Source of the DNA: an uncultured Saprospiraceae bacterium
Lineage (GTDB): Bacteria > Bacteroidota > Bacteroidia > Chitinophagales > Saprospiraceae
Reading direction: 5' to 3'
DNA: 42,820 bases
Assembly (NCBI GenBank): GCA_937941765.1
Contig: CALDGQ010000033.1
Location: 1-42,820 of the forward strand
The notes beneath the pieces were generated by a model. That model was given only the letters and a program-made list of their open reading frames with translations. It ran no database searches and had not been told where the DNA came from. The position numbers and the translations under genes were made by a program. Positions 17,397 through 25,852 of this stretch are shown in pieces. Position 1 is the stretch's first letter; every line of letters begins with the position of its first letter.

Positions 17397-18533
17397 ATGA
17401 AAACCAGAAACAGATATATAGCTTTAGGAGTCAGTGTACTTGTCATTTTGGCGGTGATGTATTTCTTTTCAGACATCGTGGCTTATGTCTTGATTGCATG
17501 GGTACTTTCTATGATTGGACAGCCACTGATGAATTTCTTTAGTCGTAATTTGAAGTTTGGGAAATTTCAAGCAGGACCAAGTTTGTGTGCAATTTTGACA
17601 ATGGTTTGTTATTTACTTTTTCTTTCGTTGATTATCATTTTATTTGCGCCTTTAATTTTGGAGCAAGCAAGAAATTTGGCCAATGTGGATTATCACCAAA
17701 TAGGAAAAACATTGGAAGTTCCGCTCAATCAATTCAATGATTATTTATATGATTTAGGGATTGTAGAAAAGACATCAGCTCCTGCAGATCAATTGTTAGA
17801 TTCACTTAAAAATTATTTTCAACCTTCTAAAATAGGAGAGTTCTTTAGTTCATTGCTTGGATTGGCAGGTAGTATCGTAATGGGTATGTTTTCTGTGTTG
17901 TTCATCACTTTTTTCTTTTTGAAAGAAGATGGGTTATTTACGACAGCCTTATCTGCATTCGCTCCTAATGAAGGGACGGCGAACAAAGCGGCCAATGCAA
18001 TTGAAGATTCAAGCAAAATGTTGACCAGATACTTTGGTGGTGTTTTGGTTCAAATTACGGCTATTACGATATTTTTATCTGTAGGATTAGGAGTTATCGG
18101 TGTGAAAAATGCTTTATTGATTGCCTTTTTCGCTGCCATCATAAATGTGATTCCTTATGTCGGGCCGATCATTGGAGCTAGTTTTGCCGTTTTGATGACC
18201 ATTTCCTCAACAATAGAATTGCAACCTGAGTTTTATACGGATACATTACCATTAATATTAAAAGTGGTTGGTGTTTTTGCTTGTATGCAAATGTTGGATA
18301 ATTTCCTTTTACAACCTTTTATTTTTTCAAATAGTGTAAAGGCGCATCCTTTGGAAATTTTTATTGTCATCTTGTTGGGTGCAAAATTAAATGGAGTGAT
18401 GGGAATGATATTAGCAATTCCGGCATATACGGTTATTCGAGTAATAGCAAAGATTTTCCTTTCTGAATTTAGGATTGTGCAGCAGATAACGGGTGGGTTG
18501 GATGATGAACAATCCAAAGCTACACCCACTTAA
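17397..18533 (+). CDS. AI-2E family transporter (PerM/TqsA-like permease)
   Basis: Inner-membrane protein of the AI-2 exporter superfamily; members export autoinducer-2 or act as Na+/H+ antiporters, and many have no assigned substrate. The 378-residue protein has about eight hydrophobic segments in the family pattern: three at the N-terminus, a long amphipathic extracytoplasmic region (about residues 95-150), then a C-terminal set including IINVIPYVGPIIGA, the typical signature near residue 250, and HPLEIFIVILLGAKLNG near residue 318. It lies four bases downstream of the esterase gene and is followed by a strong terminator. Its substrate cannot be read from sequence. Confidence 0.92.
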   Translation: MKTRNRYIALGVSVLVILAVMYFFSDIVAYVLIAWVLSMIGQPLMNFFSRNLKFGKFQAGPSLCAILTMVCYLLFLSLIIILFAPLILEQARNLANVDYHQIGKTLEVPLNQFNDYLYDLGIVEKTSAPADQLLDSLKNYFQPSKIGEFFSSLLGLAGSIVMGMFSVLFITFFFLKEDGLFTTALSAFAPNEGTANKAANAIEDSSKMLTRYFGGVLVQITAITIFLSVGLGVIGVKNALLIAFFAAIINVIPYVGPIIGASFAVLMTISSTIELQPEFYTDTLPLILKVVGVFACMQMLDNFLLQPFIFSNSVKAHPLEIFIVILLGAKLNGVMGMILAIPAYTVIRVIAKIFLSEFRIVQQITGGLDDEQSKATPT

Positions 18534-18536
18534 ATT

Positions 18537-18569
18537 AAAAAAGCCGTCTCTTTTAGAGACGGCTTTTTT
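18537..18569 (+). terminator. Rho-independent terminator after the AI-2E transporter gene
   Basis: AAAAAAGCCGTCTC and GAGACGGCTTTTTT form a perfect 14-bp stem with a five-base loop, starting three bases after the stop codon. The flanking A6/T6 tracts make it usable in both directions, which suits the convergent DUF4197 gene ending at 18664. Confidence 0.95.
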
Positions 18570-18621
18570 AATATGATTTCTTCAATTTCTTTATCTACTA
18601 GCAAAGATTGATCTTGCGATT

Positions 18622-18650
18622 CGAGATGCCGGTTTCCAACCGCTCATCTC
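18622..18650. repeat. Small dispersed hairpin, related to 37278-37325
   Basis: GAGATG (18623-18628) and CATCTC (18645-18650) pair, with an inner GGTT/AACC stem. Read on the minus strand it begins GAGATGAGCGGTTGGA and ends CATCTCG. The element at 37278-37325 begins GAGATGAGCGATTGGA and also ends CATCTCG, so the two appear to be members of one family with different inner lengths. Confidence 0.5.
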
Positions 18651-18663
18651 ACACAAGGCCATC

Positions 18664-19392
18664 TTACTTATTATCCTGCTTAGCAAAAACCTTCTTCATC
18701 AAATCAGTTGCACGAGCTGTTGGATTTTTACGAATATTCGTTTCTTCTTTAGCTACCATCTTGAATAATCCACTTAAAGCTTGATTGGTAACATAGTCAT
18801 CCAAATCAGGATTTACTTTATTAACCAATGGAATTTTGTTGTAAGTAGTCATCGCTTTTTTCCAAGTACCTGTTGCATTTACTTTATCCAAAGACTTTAC
18901 GATCTCCGGCTTAAAAGCAGCATACAATTTACTATGTGTTGCTTTCTTTAGGTAGTCAGTAGCAGCATTGTTGCCGCCCATCAAAATACCCATAGCATCT
19001 CTAAAAGTCATTTGCTTAATAGCACTTACGAAAATAGGTTTTGCTTTTTTCGCAGCATCTTCAGCACCTCTATTTACCAATTCTAACATTTTGTTTTCAA
19101 CTGAAGTAAAACCAGGAACATTTTGCAATCTAGAAGTTACTTTTTGAACTTCTTCCGGCAACAAAATTTTGTAAGCACCTCTTAAGAAACCATCTTTCAT
19201 AGACAAGCGGTCTGCACCTTTCCCGATTCCTTGTGTTAAGGCTTCTTTTAATCCACCTCCAACTTGTGCATCCGTCAAAGCAGATCCATCTTCTAAAACT
19301 GCGCCTAATACCTTATCTAAATCGCCCGGATTACATGCTGATAATGAGAGCATAACCATGACGAACATTAAATTTTTAACCAAACGTATCAT
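18664..19392 (-). CDS. DUF4197 lipoprotein
   Basis: Function unknown. The 242-residue protein has a lipoprotein signal with the canonical lipobox LSAC (Cys20), so it should be lipid-anchored in the periplasm or outer membrane. The rest matches the DUF4197 pattern: GLKEALTQGIGKGADRLS near residue 50, KILLPEEVQKV near residue 77, NRGAEDAAKKAKPIF near residue 107, FRDAMGILMGGNNAATDYLKK near residue 131, and a C-terminal QALSGLFKMVAKEETNIRKN. The domain is helical. No partner gene is adjacent; FolB lies 252 bases upstream on the same strand with a dispersed repeat between. Confidence 0.9.
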   Translation of the reverse strand: MIRLVKNLMFVMVMLSLSACNPGDLDKVLGAVLEDGSALTDAQVGGGLKEALTQGIGKGADRLSMKDGFLRGAYKILLPEEVQKVTSRLQNVPGFTSVENKMLELVNRGAEDAAKKAKPIFVSAIKQMTFRDAMGILMGGNNAATDYLKKATHSKLYAAFKPEIVKSLDKVNATGTWKKAMTTYNKIPLVNKVNPDLDDYVTNQALSGLFKMVAKEETNIRKNPTARATDLMKKVFAKQDNK

Positions 19393-19547
19393 AATTCGAA
19401 TTTTTAATTTTAATCAATATGTTTAAAGGGGAACAACTATGTAACGCAAGAACTATACCTATTGAGTGTTATCGAAAGTATAAAATTTTGTAGTATGCTT
19501 CGCTTAAGCCCTAATTTTAAACTACTTAAACCCTATTACACGCACTC

Positions 19548-19632
19548 CTTCTGCAATTTCCCTACGTAATATTCACGTTCTGTTTTCTGCGTTTTTCTGC
19601 GCTTTCTGCGTGAGGAAATTTCACGAAACAAG
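19548..19632. repeat. 84-nt dispersed repeat, copy A
   Basis: It aligns along its whole length with 34607-34689. The longest identical block is 24 bases, centred on CTGCGCTTTCTGCGTGAGG, and matching words TTCTGC, TACGTA and ACGAA flank it. It ends 12 bases from the folB stop. The stretch is internally repetitive (TTTCTGCG-like words). Confidence 0.7.
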
Positions 19633-19644
19633 TGCGCTCCAACA

Positions 19645-20157
19645 TCAACCGGAGTAATAATCCAAACAATTTTCACAAAGACATCCACGAAACTGTTTCT
19701 TCAAAGCATCCCGAGTCGTAGTAAACAATTGCTTTTGATTGCACCAGCAATTTTCATCACCATAACAAATGTTACCCTTGTTGCATCGAGGGCATTGTGA
19801 AACAAAACTATCTGAAGATTGAATGCTTGCGGAAGCAACTTTGTAACCCGGAAACGGATTGTTTTTTTGAACACGAACTGTTACTTCTTCGATAGTGCTG
19901 AATTGATGTTTGAGTGCTGCAATGATATTGGTAACAATCGTTTCTAATAATTTGTAGGTCTTTTTCATTTCAGTTTGACAAATCATGAAAACGGTTTCAT
20001 AATTAATCGTCTCTACAATGTCGTCATCTTGTACACCATCTACCACACTAGTTTCGATATGGATATCAATAACAAAAGTATTTCCAATCATTTGTTCCTC
20101 ATCATAAACTCCATGATAAGCGTGAAATTCCATGCCTTCGACGGCGATCATTCCCAT
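19645..20157 (-). CDS. folB: Dihydroneopterin aldolase (FolB) fused to a cysteine-rich CWC domain
   Basis: The N-terminal part (residues 1-115) is a normal FolB, which converts 7,8-dihydroneopterin to 6-hydroxymethyl-dihydropterin in folate synthesis. It has GMEFHAYHGVYDEEQ with the conserved acidic residues near 20-21, INYETVF, KLLETIV and the catalytic-lysine region VRVQKNNP (Lys98). The remaining 50 residues resemble the Cys_rich_CWC family, with eight cysteines (122, 125, 131, 137, 139, 159, 161, 164) including the CWC triplet. Both parts lie in one uninterrupted frame with no internal stop. FolB is normally about 120 residues, so this is a fusion. The CWC part may bind zinc; its purpose here is unknown. 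Confidence 0.9.
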   Translation of the reverse strand: MGMIAVEGMEFHAYHGVYDEEQMIGNTFVIDIHIETSVVDGVQDDDIVETINYETVFMICQTEMKKTYKLLETIVTNIIAALKHQFSTIEEVTVRVQKNNPFPGYKVASASIQSSDSFVSQCPRCNKGNICYGDENCWCNQKQLFTTTRDALKKQFRGCLCENCLDYYSG

Positions 20158-20385
20158 TTTTAATCAATTCTAATTAGCAAAAAATAATAAGTTCGAAAGC
20201 GCAGGATATCAGACAAAATAAGCATAAAAAAATCTATTGGTTTTCGCGTTTCGCCAATGAACCTCACAACATATTTTTTAACTTTTTGACGGTCTGTCGC
20301 ATTACGAGTAGTTAAATGTAAATAAAAAGAACAATATGTCGAATGTGACGTAAACTAAAACGAGGTTAGATTGTCTTAAAATATG

Positions 20386-20393
20386 TACTTTTG
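20386..20393 (+). promoter_or_regulatory. Possible -7 element upstream of glutaryl-CoA dehydrogenase
   Basis: TACTTTTG fits TAnnTTTG and lies 47 bases before the ATG at 20440. No TTTG is seen 19-21 bases upstream. The rest of the 282-base gap (20158-20439) shows no open frame or clear hairpin. Confidence 0.35.
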
Positions 20394-20439
20394 TACTATA
20401 ATTCATTTTCATATTCACACATTTATTTAAGCTTAAAAG

Positions 20440-21666
20440 ATGCAAGAAAACGGAAAAACGAATGGAACGGTTGCTCATTCAAAAGGAGCTAAAGAAGATC
20501 GATTCCAAGGACACGATTATTATAATGTAGATGCATTATTGTCGACAGATCATTTACTAGCACGTGATGCTGTTCGTGATTGGGTCAAACAAGAAGTAAG
20601 TCCGATTATTGAAGACTATGCCAATCGTGCGGAATGTCCAAAACATTTATTCAAAGGTTTAGGAGAAATTGGTGCTTACGGACCAAGTTTACCAACCGAA
20701 TATGGTGGTGGTGGAATGGATGAAATCGCTTATGGAATCATCATGCAAGAATTAGAAAGAGGAGATTCAGGAATTCGTTCCATGGCATCTGTTCAAGGTT
20801 CGTTGGTGATGTATCCGATTTACCGATATGCTTCAGAGGCTCAAAAGAAAAAGTATCTTCCTAAATTAGGAAGTGGTGAATTCATCGGTTGTTTTGGGTT
20901 GACAGAACCAGATCATGGATCAAATCCAAGCGGGATGGTAACCAATATCAAAGACAATGGCGATCACTATATTTTGAATGGTGCAAAAATGTGGATTACC
21001 AATTCACCAGTTGCAGATTTGGCAGTAGTTTGGGCTAAAGATGAAGAAGGACAGATCAGAGGAATGGTAGTCGAAACAGGTACACCAGGATTTACAACAC
21101 CAGAAATACATGGGAAATGGTCACTGCGTGCGTCTATTACTGGAGAATTAGTATTTGAAGATGTAAAAGTGCCAAAAGAAAATGTTTTTCCTGAAATCAG
21201 AGGATTGAAAGGTCCACTATCTTGTCTGTCAAAAGCACGTTATGGAATTGCATGGGGAGCGATAGGTGCAGCGATGGATTGTTATGATTCAGCACTTCGC
21301 TATTCTCAAGAAAGAATTCAATTTGGAAAACCAATTGGACAATTTCAATTAACTCAAAAGAAGTTAGCTGAAATGATTACTGAAATCACCAAAGCACAAT
21401 TACTAGCATGGAGATTAGGTTCGTTAGCAAACGATGGGAAAGCGACTCCAGCACAAATCTCTATGGCCAAAAGAAACAATGTCAACATGGCATTGGAGAT
21501 TGCTAGAGAAGCGCGTCAAATTCATGGCGGCATGGGGATCACCAACGAATATCCAGTGATGAGACATATGATGAATCTGGAAACTGTATTGACTTATGAA
21601 GGTACACATGACATTCACTTGTTGATTACTGGAATGGATGTTACCGGCTTAAATGCGTTTAAATAA
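20440..21666 (+). CDS. gcdH: Glutaryl-CoA dehydrogenase (acyl-CoA dehydrogenase family)
   Basis: FAD enzyme that oxidises and decarboxylates glutaryl-CoA to crotonyl-CoA in lysine/tryptophan breakdown; cytoplasmic. The 408-residue protein has the glutaryl-CoA signature SGIRSMASVQGSLVMYPI near residue 110, whose arginine contacts the substrate carboxylate. FGLTEPDHGSNP and MWITNSPVADL follow in the FAD-binding region. RQIHGGMGITNEYPVMRH comes next, and TYEGTHDIH carries the catalytic base, Glu387. The N-terminal 25 residues are a polar extension before the domain begins. It stands alone between a FolB gene and an OmpA gene with its own terminator. A generic acyl-CoA dehydrogenase is less likely given the TYEGTHD motif. 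Confidence 0.92.
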   Translation: MQENGKTNGTVAHSKGAKEDRFQGHDYYNVDALLSTDHLLARDAVRDWVKQEVSPIIEDYANRAECPKHLFKGLGEIGAYGPSLPTEYGGGGMDEIAYGIIMQELERGDSGIRSMASVQGSLVMYPIYRYASEAQKKKYLPKLGSGEFIGCFGLTEPDHGSNPSGMVTNIKDNGDHYILNGAKMWITNSPVADLAVVWAKDEEGQIRGMVVETGTPGFTTPEIHGKWSLRASITGELVFEDVKVPKENVFPEIRGLKGPLSCLSKARYGIAWGAIGAAMDCYDSALRYSQERIQFGKPIGQFQLTQKKLAEMITEITKAQLLAWRLGSLANDGKATPAQISMAKRNNVNMALEIAREARQIHGGMGITNEYPVMRHMMNLETVLTYEGTHDIHLLITGMDVTGLNAFK

Positions 21667-21688
21667 TTCAGAATCTACATTACAATCG

Positions 21689-21729
21689 TTAAGGGAATAT
21701 TAAATGCAATATAATATTCCCTTAATTTT
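21689..21729 (+). terminator. Rho-independent terminator after gcdH
   Basis: TTAAGGGAATATTA (21689-21702) and TAATATTCCCTTAA (21712-21725) form a perfect 14-bp stem with a nine-base loop, followed by TTTT. It starts 22 bases after the gcdH stop. Confidence 0.85.
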
Positions 21730-21777
21730 GTAATTTCTCAATACCAATTCAAACTTTTTGAGGACTTCAAAACGTTT

Positions 21778-22980
21778 ATGTTCCATAACCAAAACATTTC
21801 TAGAATGTTACTAAGAGGACTTTTATTACTAATTTTTATTACAAGTTATGTATTCGGTTTCGCCCAAGAAGGCGTTATCAAATTAAATAATCCTTCATTT
21901 GAGGATACGCCGAAGGCAGGTAAAGTACCGCGTGGTTGGTACAACTGTGGTCCTCCTGCACACATTGAATCTCCACCAGATGTACAACCCAATCCACAGT
22001 TTAAGGTAGGGACTCAACCAAAAGATGGTGGTAGTTACCTGGGCATGGTTGTTCGTGACAATGAAAGCTGGGAATCTGTTGGTCAGCGTTTGAAAACTCC
22101 TTTGAAAGGAGGAACTTGTTATAATTTTAAAATCTCATTAGCAAGGTCCAATACTTATATCAGTTTTAGTAGAAGTACTGGAGAAGAAGTAAATTATACA
22201 ACTGGTGCAAAAATTAGAATCTGGGGAGGAAATAAAGCGTATGGACACAAAGAAGAATTATTAGCTGAAACAGGAAGAATTAATAACTCGAGATGGATGG
22301 AGCATTCTTTGAAGTTGGAACCAACGATGGATTATGTTTACCTAACAATTGAAGCATATTATGTAACTCCAACACTATTTGCCTATAATGGAAATGTATT
22401 GTTGGATAACGCATCCGATATTGTCCCAATGCCTTGTGAACTAGAAGAGCCACCGGTAGTTGCAGAGAATCCAAAAGTAAATGTAAAACCAGAACCGAAG
22501 CCAAAAGTTGAACCTAAACCAGATCCAGAACCGATTGCTGAACCGACTCCTCCTGTAGTAAAAGAGGAACCAAAGGTGGTTGAAACTCCTAAGCCGAAAG
22601 TATTAAAGGAACTAAATACAAAGACGCTAAGAGAAGGTCAAACAATTCGTATTGATCAACTTTATTTTGAAGCAGACAAAACTGGGTTGACGGATCAATC
22701 AATTCCTGTACTAGATGAGATTTATAATTTCATGAACGATAACAAAGCAGTTGCGGTTGAGGTTGGTGGACACACCAATGGAATGCCAGAACATGATTTT
22801 TGTGATAAATTATCAAAAGCTAGGGCTAAAACAGTTGTTGATTTTTTAGTAGGAAAAGGTATCTCAAAAGATCGACTAGAGTTTAAAGGCTACGGAAAAA
22901 GAAAACCAATCGCTTCTAATCGAACCAAAGAAGGTCGAAAAAAGAATCAGCGTGTTGAGATAAAGATATTGAGTATGTAA
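21778..22980 (+). CDS. OmpA-family outer-membrane protein with N-terminal carbohydrate-binding-like domain
   Basis: Envelope protein that probably ties the outer membrane to peptidoglycan. The 400-residue protein has a signal peptide ending near residue 30 (FGFAQ). A beta-rich domain of about 190 residues follows (LNNPSFEDTPKAG, later VLLDNASDIVPMPCE), resembling the galactose-binding-like folds seen in Bacteroidota OmpA proteins. Then comes a Pro/Lys/Glu-rich linker (about 222-278) and a C-terminal OmpA/MotB domain (about 285-400). That domain has YFEADKTGL, VEVGGHTNG and the peptidoglycan-binding signature NRTKEGRKKNQRVEIK. There is no transmembrane barrel. It is followed directly by a terminator. 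Confidence 0.92.
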   Translation: MFHNQNISRMLLRGLLLLIFITSYVFGFAQEGVIKLNNPSFEDTPKAGKVPRGWYNCGPPAHIESPPDVQPNPQFKVGTQPKDGGSYLGMVVRDNESWESVGQRLKTPLKGGTCYNFKISLARSNTYISFSRSTGEEVNYTTGAKIRIWGGNKAYGHKEELLAETGRINNSRWMEHSLKLEPTMDYVYLTIEAYYVTPTLFAYNGNVLLDNASDIVPMPCELEEPPVVAENPKVNVKPEPKPKVEPKPDPEPIAEPTPPVVKEEPKVVETPKPKVLKELNTKTLREGQTIRIDQLYFEADKTGLTDQSIPVLDEIYNFMNDNKAVAVEVGGHTNGMPEHDFCDKLSKARAKTVVDFLVGKGISKDRLEFKGYGKRKPIASNRTKEGRKKNQRVEIKILSM

Positions 22981-23019
22981 AAAAAAGCATCAAATCAAGA
23001 ATTGATTTGATGCTTTTTT
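22981..23019 (+). terminator. Rho-independent terminator after the OmpA gene
   Basis: AAAAAAGCATCAAATCAA and TTGATTTGATGCTTTTTT pair perfectly over 18 bp around a three-base loop, starting at the base after the stop codon. The symmetrical A/T tracts allow termination from either side. Confidence 0.95.
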
Positions 23020-23030
23020 TGATATCAAGA

Positions 23031-23310
23031 TTAGTGATTAATGATTAGTGATGTATGATTAAGGATGTATGATATGACCGTTATTGCGTGTGCAAACGTA
23101 TCTAGATCATATCATACATCATGCATCATAAATCAATTCCCGCGTATCTAGATCATATCATGCATTGTGTGCGCGTGCTAACGTATCTTCGTCATATCAT
23201 ACATCATACATTATACATCAAACATCTAAATCGCATCATACATTGTGTGCACGTGCTCACGTATCTTCGTCATATCATACATCATACATCATACATCATA
23301 CATCATCAAG
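23031..23310. repeat. Word-array repeat between ompA and aroA, overlapping the aroA 3' end
   Basis: This fills the 276 bases between the ompA terminator and aroA. CGTATCT followed by TCATATCAT occurs four times (near 23096, 23143, 23182 and 23259). Two of these are preceded by ATTGTGTGC and one by ATTGCGTGTGC. The array ends in about six ATACATC units. The left part (23051-23078) reads GATGTATGATATGA, the reverse complement of the array words, so a large inverted repeat exists. Units are irregular, unlike a CRISPR. The array runs into the last codons of aroA (stop at 23296-23298). Confidence 0.8.
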
Positions 23311-24570
23311 ATCTTCAATAACAAATCCCAACGTCTTCAAATCCTTCCAATACTCAGGATAAGACTTCTCCACAACATCAGGATCTAAAATTTTTACGGG
23401 AGCCAACGTCGCCAAGGTAGCAAAAGCCAATGCCATTCGATGATCATCATACGTTTCAAAAGTAGGAAGCTCAATATTTGCTTTTCCTTCTTGCATAAAA
23501 TATTCCTTATCAGAAGTTTTAGAAAAACGAGCAGGCATCTTTGACAGATAGACTTGCATTTTCGCCAATTCATTCTGCAATGCTTGTATCCGATCTGTTT
23601 CCTTAATTCTCAAAGAATGTAATCCAGAAAACAAACCCGGTTGTCCAAGTCCAGCACAAATGACCGCTATAGTTTGAGCTAAATCTGGTTGATCTGAAAA
23701 GTCAAATTCGAACATTGGTGTAACAGGACCTGATTTATGCAAATAAATATATCCATCGTGAAAAGTAGTTTCAACCCCAAAATTGGTCATCATTTCAGCA
23801 ATGTGCGAATCTCCTTGAAGACTTGAACTTTGATAACCATGCAATGTCAATTTACATTCACTTGAAAAAGCGGCCATCGCATAATAATAAGAAGCTGCAG
23901 ACCAATCGGTTTCTACTGTAAAGTCTTTCGCAATATATTTTTGTGGAGCAATGGTGATAGCTAAATTATCAGGTGTTTCATTTTCAGAAAATTTAATTCC
24001 GAAATATTTCATCAAGTTTAGCGTCATCTGAAGATAAGGGCGAGATGAAATTTCACCAGTAATATTGATGGTCAATCCGTTTGGCAAAGTAGGAGCAATC
24101 ATTAATAAAGCACTGATATATTGACTACTGATATTTCCTTTTATTGAAATTTCTTTGGCTTTATTTAATTCCGTGTTTCCAATTATTTGAAGTGGAGGAT
24201 AACCATCTTTCTCCAAATAGTTAATTTCAGCACCTAACTCACGCAAAGCATTTACCAAAATCCCAATGGGTCTTTCCTTCATTCTTTCAGAACCCGTTAA
24301 TGTGTGTGTACCTTGTTGAATTGAGAGGTATGCCGTCATGAAACGAAAGGTTGTTCCAGCAGCACCTGCATCTAATGTTGCCGCATTGCTATTCAACAAC
24401 TCTTGTAATACTTGAGAATCTTTTGAATTGGAAATATGATTTATTTTAAAATCATTCTCGCAAAGTGCCTGAATAATCAACGCACGATTGCAAATACTCT
24501 TAGAACGTTCGGGAGTAATCTCACCTTCAAGATGGCGATTAGGTTTTGAGATTTTGTATGTTTTCTTCAA
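23296..24570 (-). CDS. aroA: 3-phosphoshikimate 1-carboxyvinyltransferase (EPSP synthase)
   Basis: Sixth step of the shikimate pathway, joining shikimate-3-phosphate and PEP; cytoplasmic. The 424-residue protein has ERSKSICNRALI for the N-terminal phosphate-binding region and GAAGTTFRF (residues 69-76) in place of the usual NAGTAMRP-type PEP loop. It also has GSERMKERPIG, SSQYISALL and the late LRIKETDRIQAL. This matches the shorter Bacteroidota version rather than the Escherichia coli sequence. The final residues (DLDDV and stop) are encoded in a word-repeat array, so the end may vary between relatives. It lies 55 bases downstream of the PhoH-like gene on the same strand, likely one operon, divergent from aroB. 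Confidence 0.95.
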   Translation of the reverse strand: MKKTYKISKPNRHLEGEITPERSKSICNRALIIQALCENDFKINHISNSKDSQVLQELLNSNAATLDAGAAGTTFRFMTAYLSIQQGTHTLTGSERMKERPIGILVNALRELGAEINYLEKDGYPPLQIIGNTELNKAKEISIKGNISSQYISALLMIAPTLPNGLTINITGEISSRPYLQMTLNLMKYFGIKFSENETPDNLAITIAPQKYIAKDFTVETDWSAASYYYAMAAFSSECKLTLHGYQSSSLQGDSHIAEMMTNFGVETTFHDGYIYLHKSGPVTPMFEFDFSDQPDLAQTIAVICAGLGQPGLFSGLHSLRIKETDRIQALQNELAKMQVYLSKMPARFSKTSDKEYFMQEGKANIELPTFETYDDHRMALAFATLATLAPVKILDPDVVEKSYPEYWKDLKTLGFVIEDLDDV

Positions 24571-24625
24571 TTATTAAATCTGGTAAAGTTGGTTTGTAAA
24601 ATGATTGTTTGGTGTATGGATGCCG

Positions 24626-25651
24626 CTATTCCTCTTCTCCTTCTCCTGTTAATTTGGGAACGCTTTTCACCTCTTCTTTCTTTAATCTCGCTTCTTTTTT
24701 CTCTTTTGAATCTTTGTCGTAAGCTTTGATAATTTCTTTTACCAAACGGTGACGAACTACATCATCAGCGGATAAATTAATACGACCAATTCCTTCAACA
24801 CCTCTCAATATATCTAAGCCTTTAATCAAACCAGACCGTTGTCTACCAGGTAAATCAATCTGCGTTAAGTCACCAGTAATAATACATTTGGCAGACGGAC
24901 CAATTCTTGTCAAAAACATCTTCAGTTGCATCGAAGTAGTATTTTGAGCTTCATCCAAAATGATAAAAGCATTGTCCAAAGTTCGTCCTCTCATAAAAGC
25001 GAGTGGTGCCACTTCGATAATCCGATTGGTCATAAAGTAATTCAGCTTTTCGACAGGCAGCATATCATCCAGCGCATCATACAAAGGTCTTAAATATGGA
25101 TCCACTTTATCTTTCAAATCACCTGGAAGAAATCCAAGACTTTCACCAGCTTCTACAGCCGGTCTGGTCAAAATAATTTTCTTCACCACTTTATTTTTCA
25201 ATGCACGAACTGCCAATGCAACAGCAGTGTAAGTTTTACCAGTACCAGCAGGACCGATGGCAAAAACAATGTCATTGATATCAGAAGATTCGATTAGCTT
25301 TTTTTGATTGACTGTTTTAGCTTTGATCGGTTTTCCATTACGACCGTACACCAAAGTTGAAGTTCCATTTCCGTTTGGCAAATGCGTTTCAAATGGATTG
25401 GAACCATTGAGCAAATCTTCAACTGTTTGAACAGTTAGCGTATGTTCTTGGCGAAGCAAACGCACCATCAATTCTAATTTCTGTTTAGCTTTTTGCGTGA
25501 TTTTTTTTTCGCCAGACAATTTGAGACTGTTACCTCGTGAAGTGATTGTGATGTCTGGGTAAGCTTTTTTAAGTAAATTTAGTTTTACATTTTTTTCGCC
25601 AAATAAAGCGACTGGATCAATACCGTCAATAGTTAATATAATTTCGCTCAA
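24626..25651 (-). CDS. phoH: PhoH-like NTPase (YbeZ type)
   Basis: Cytoplasmic P-loop NTPase, in many bacteria tied to RNA metabolism and ribosome maturation with YbeY. In the 341-residue protein the N-terminal 120 residues include an R3H/KH-like region (FGEKNVKLNLLKKAYPDI...). The Walker A motif is GPAGTGKT (133-140), followed by RPAVEAGESLGFLPGDLKDK near 163-182 and Walker B ILDEAQN (231-237), then GDLTQIDLP. A Lys/Glu-rich tail follows. No ybeY gene is adjacent here; instead aroA follows 55 bases downstream. The upstream intergenic region has two short palindromes that could serve as operators. Confidence 0.93.
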   Translation of the reverse strand: MSEIILTIDGIDPVALFGEKNVKLNLLKKAYPDITITSRGNSLKLSGEKKITQKAKQKLELMVRLLRQEHTLTVQTVEDLLNGSNPFETHLPNGNGTSTLVYGRNGKPIKAKTVNQKKLIESSDINDIVFAIGPAGTGKTYTAVALAVRALKNKVVKKIILTRPAVEAGESLGFLPGDLKDKVDPYLRPLYDALDDMLPVEKLNYFMTNRIIEVAPLAFMRGRTLDNAFIILDEAQNTTSMQLKMFLTRIGPSAKCIITGDLTQIDLPGRQRSGLIKGLDILRGVEGIGRINLSADDVVRHRLVKEIIKAYDKDSKEKKEARLKKEEVKSVPKLTGEGEEE

Positions 25652-25678
25652 TATTTTTTTTGAATTTTAGTTTAGTTC

Positions 25679-25738
25679 ATACAAATTGTATTCTTGTAAC
25701 TCAGAAATTTTAGAGTTCAATTTGTATCAATACAAATT
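25679..25738. promoter_or_regulatory. Two operator-like palindromes between divergent phoH-aroA and aroB units
   Basis: ATACAAATTGTAT (25679-25691) is a perfect 6-bp-arm palindrome around one base. AATTTGTA-TCAA-TACAAATT (25719-25738) is a perfect 8-bp-arm palindrome. Both share TACAAATT-type half-sites and lie 28-87 bases upstream of the phoH start. The whole 308-base gap 25652-25959 holds only these and the element at 25853-25924; no gene is seen. Confidence 0.35.
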
Positions 25739-25852
25739 TAAAAGAAACAATATACATTATGTTTGCATATAGGTCAATATTTGCTGTCATTTAAAGAACA
25801 ATTTTTGTGCCTCCTATGTATATATTAGTATCTAGTAGCTGGTAGAAATTAG

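Noticed and set aside
23083..23310. Possible CRISPR array
   Set aside because: Unit length and spacing are irregular, spacers are not unique sequences of constant length, and no cas genes are present.
23121..23362. Plus-strand frames rich in His, Ile and Tyr
   Set aside because: They are translations of the word-array repeat and run into the aroA gene.
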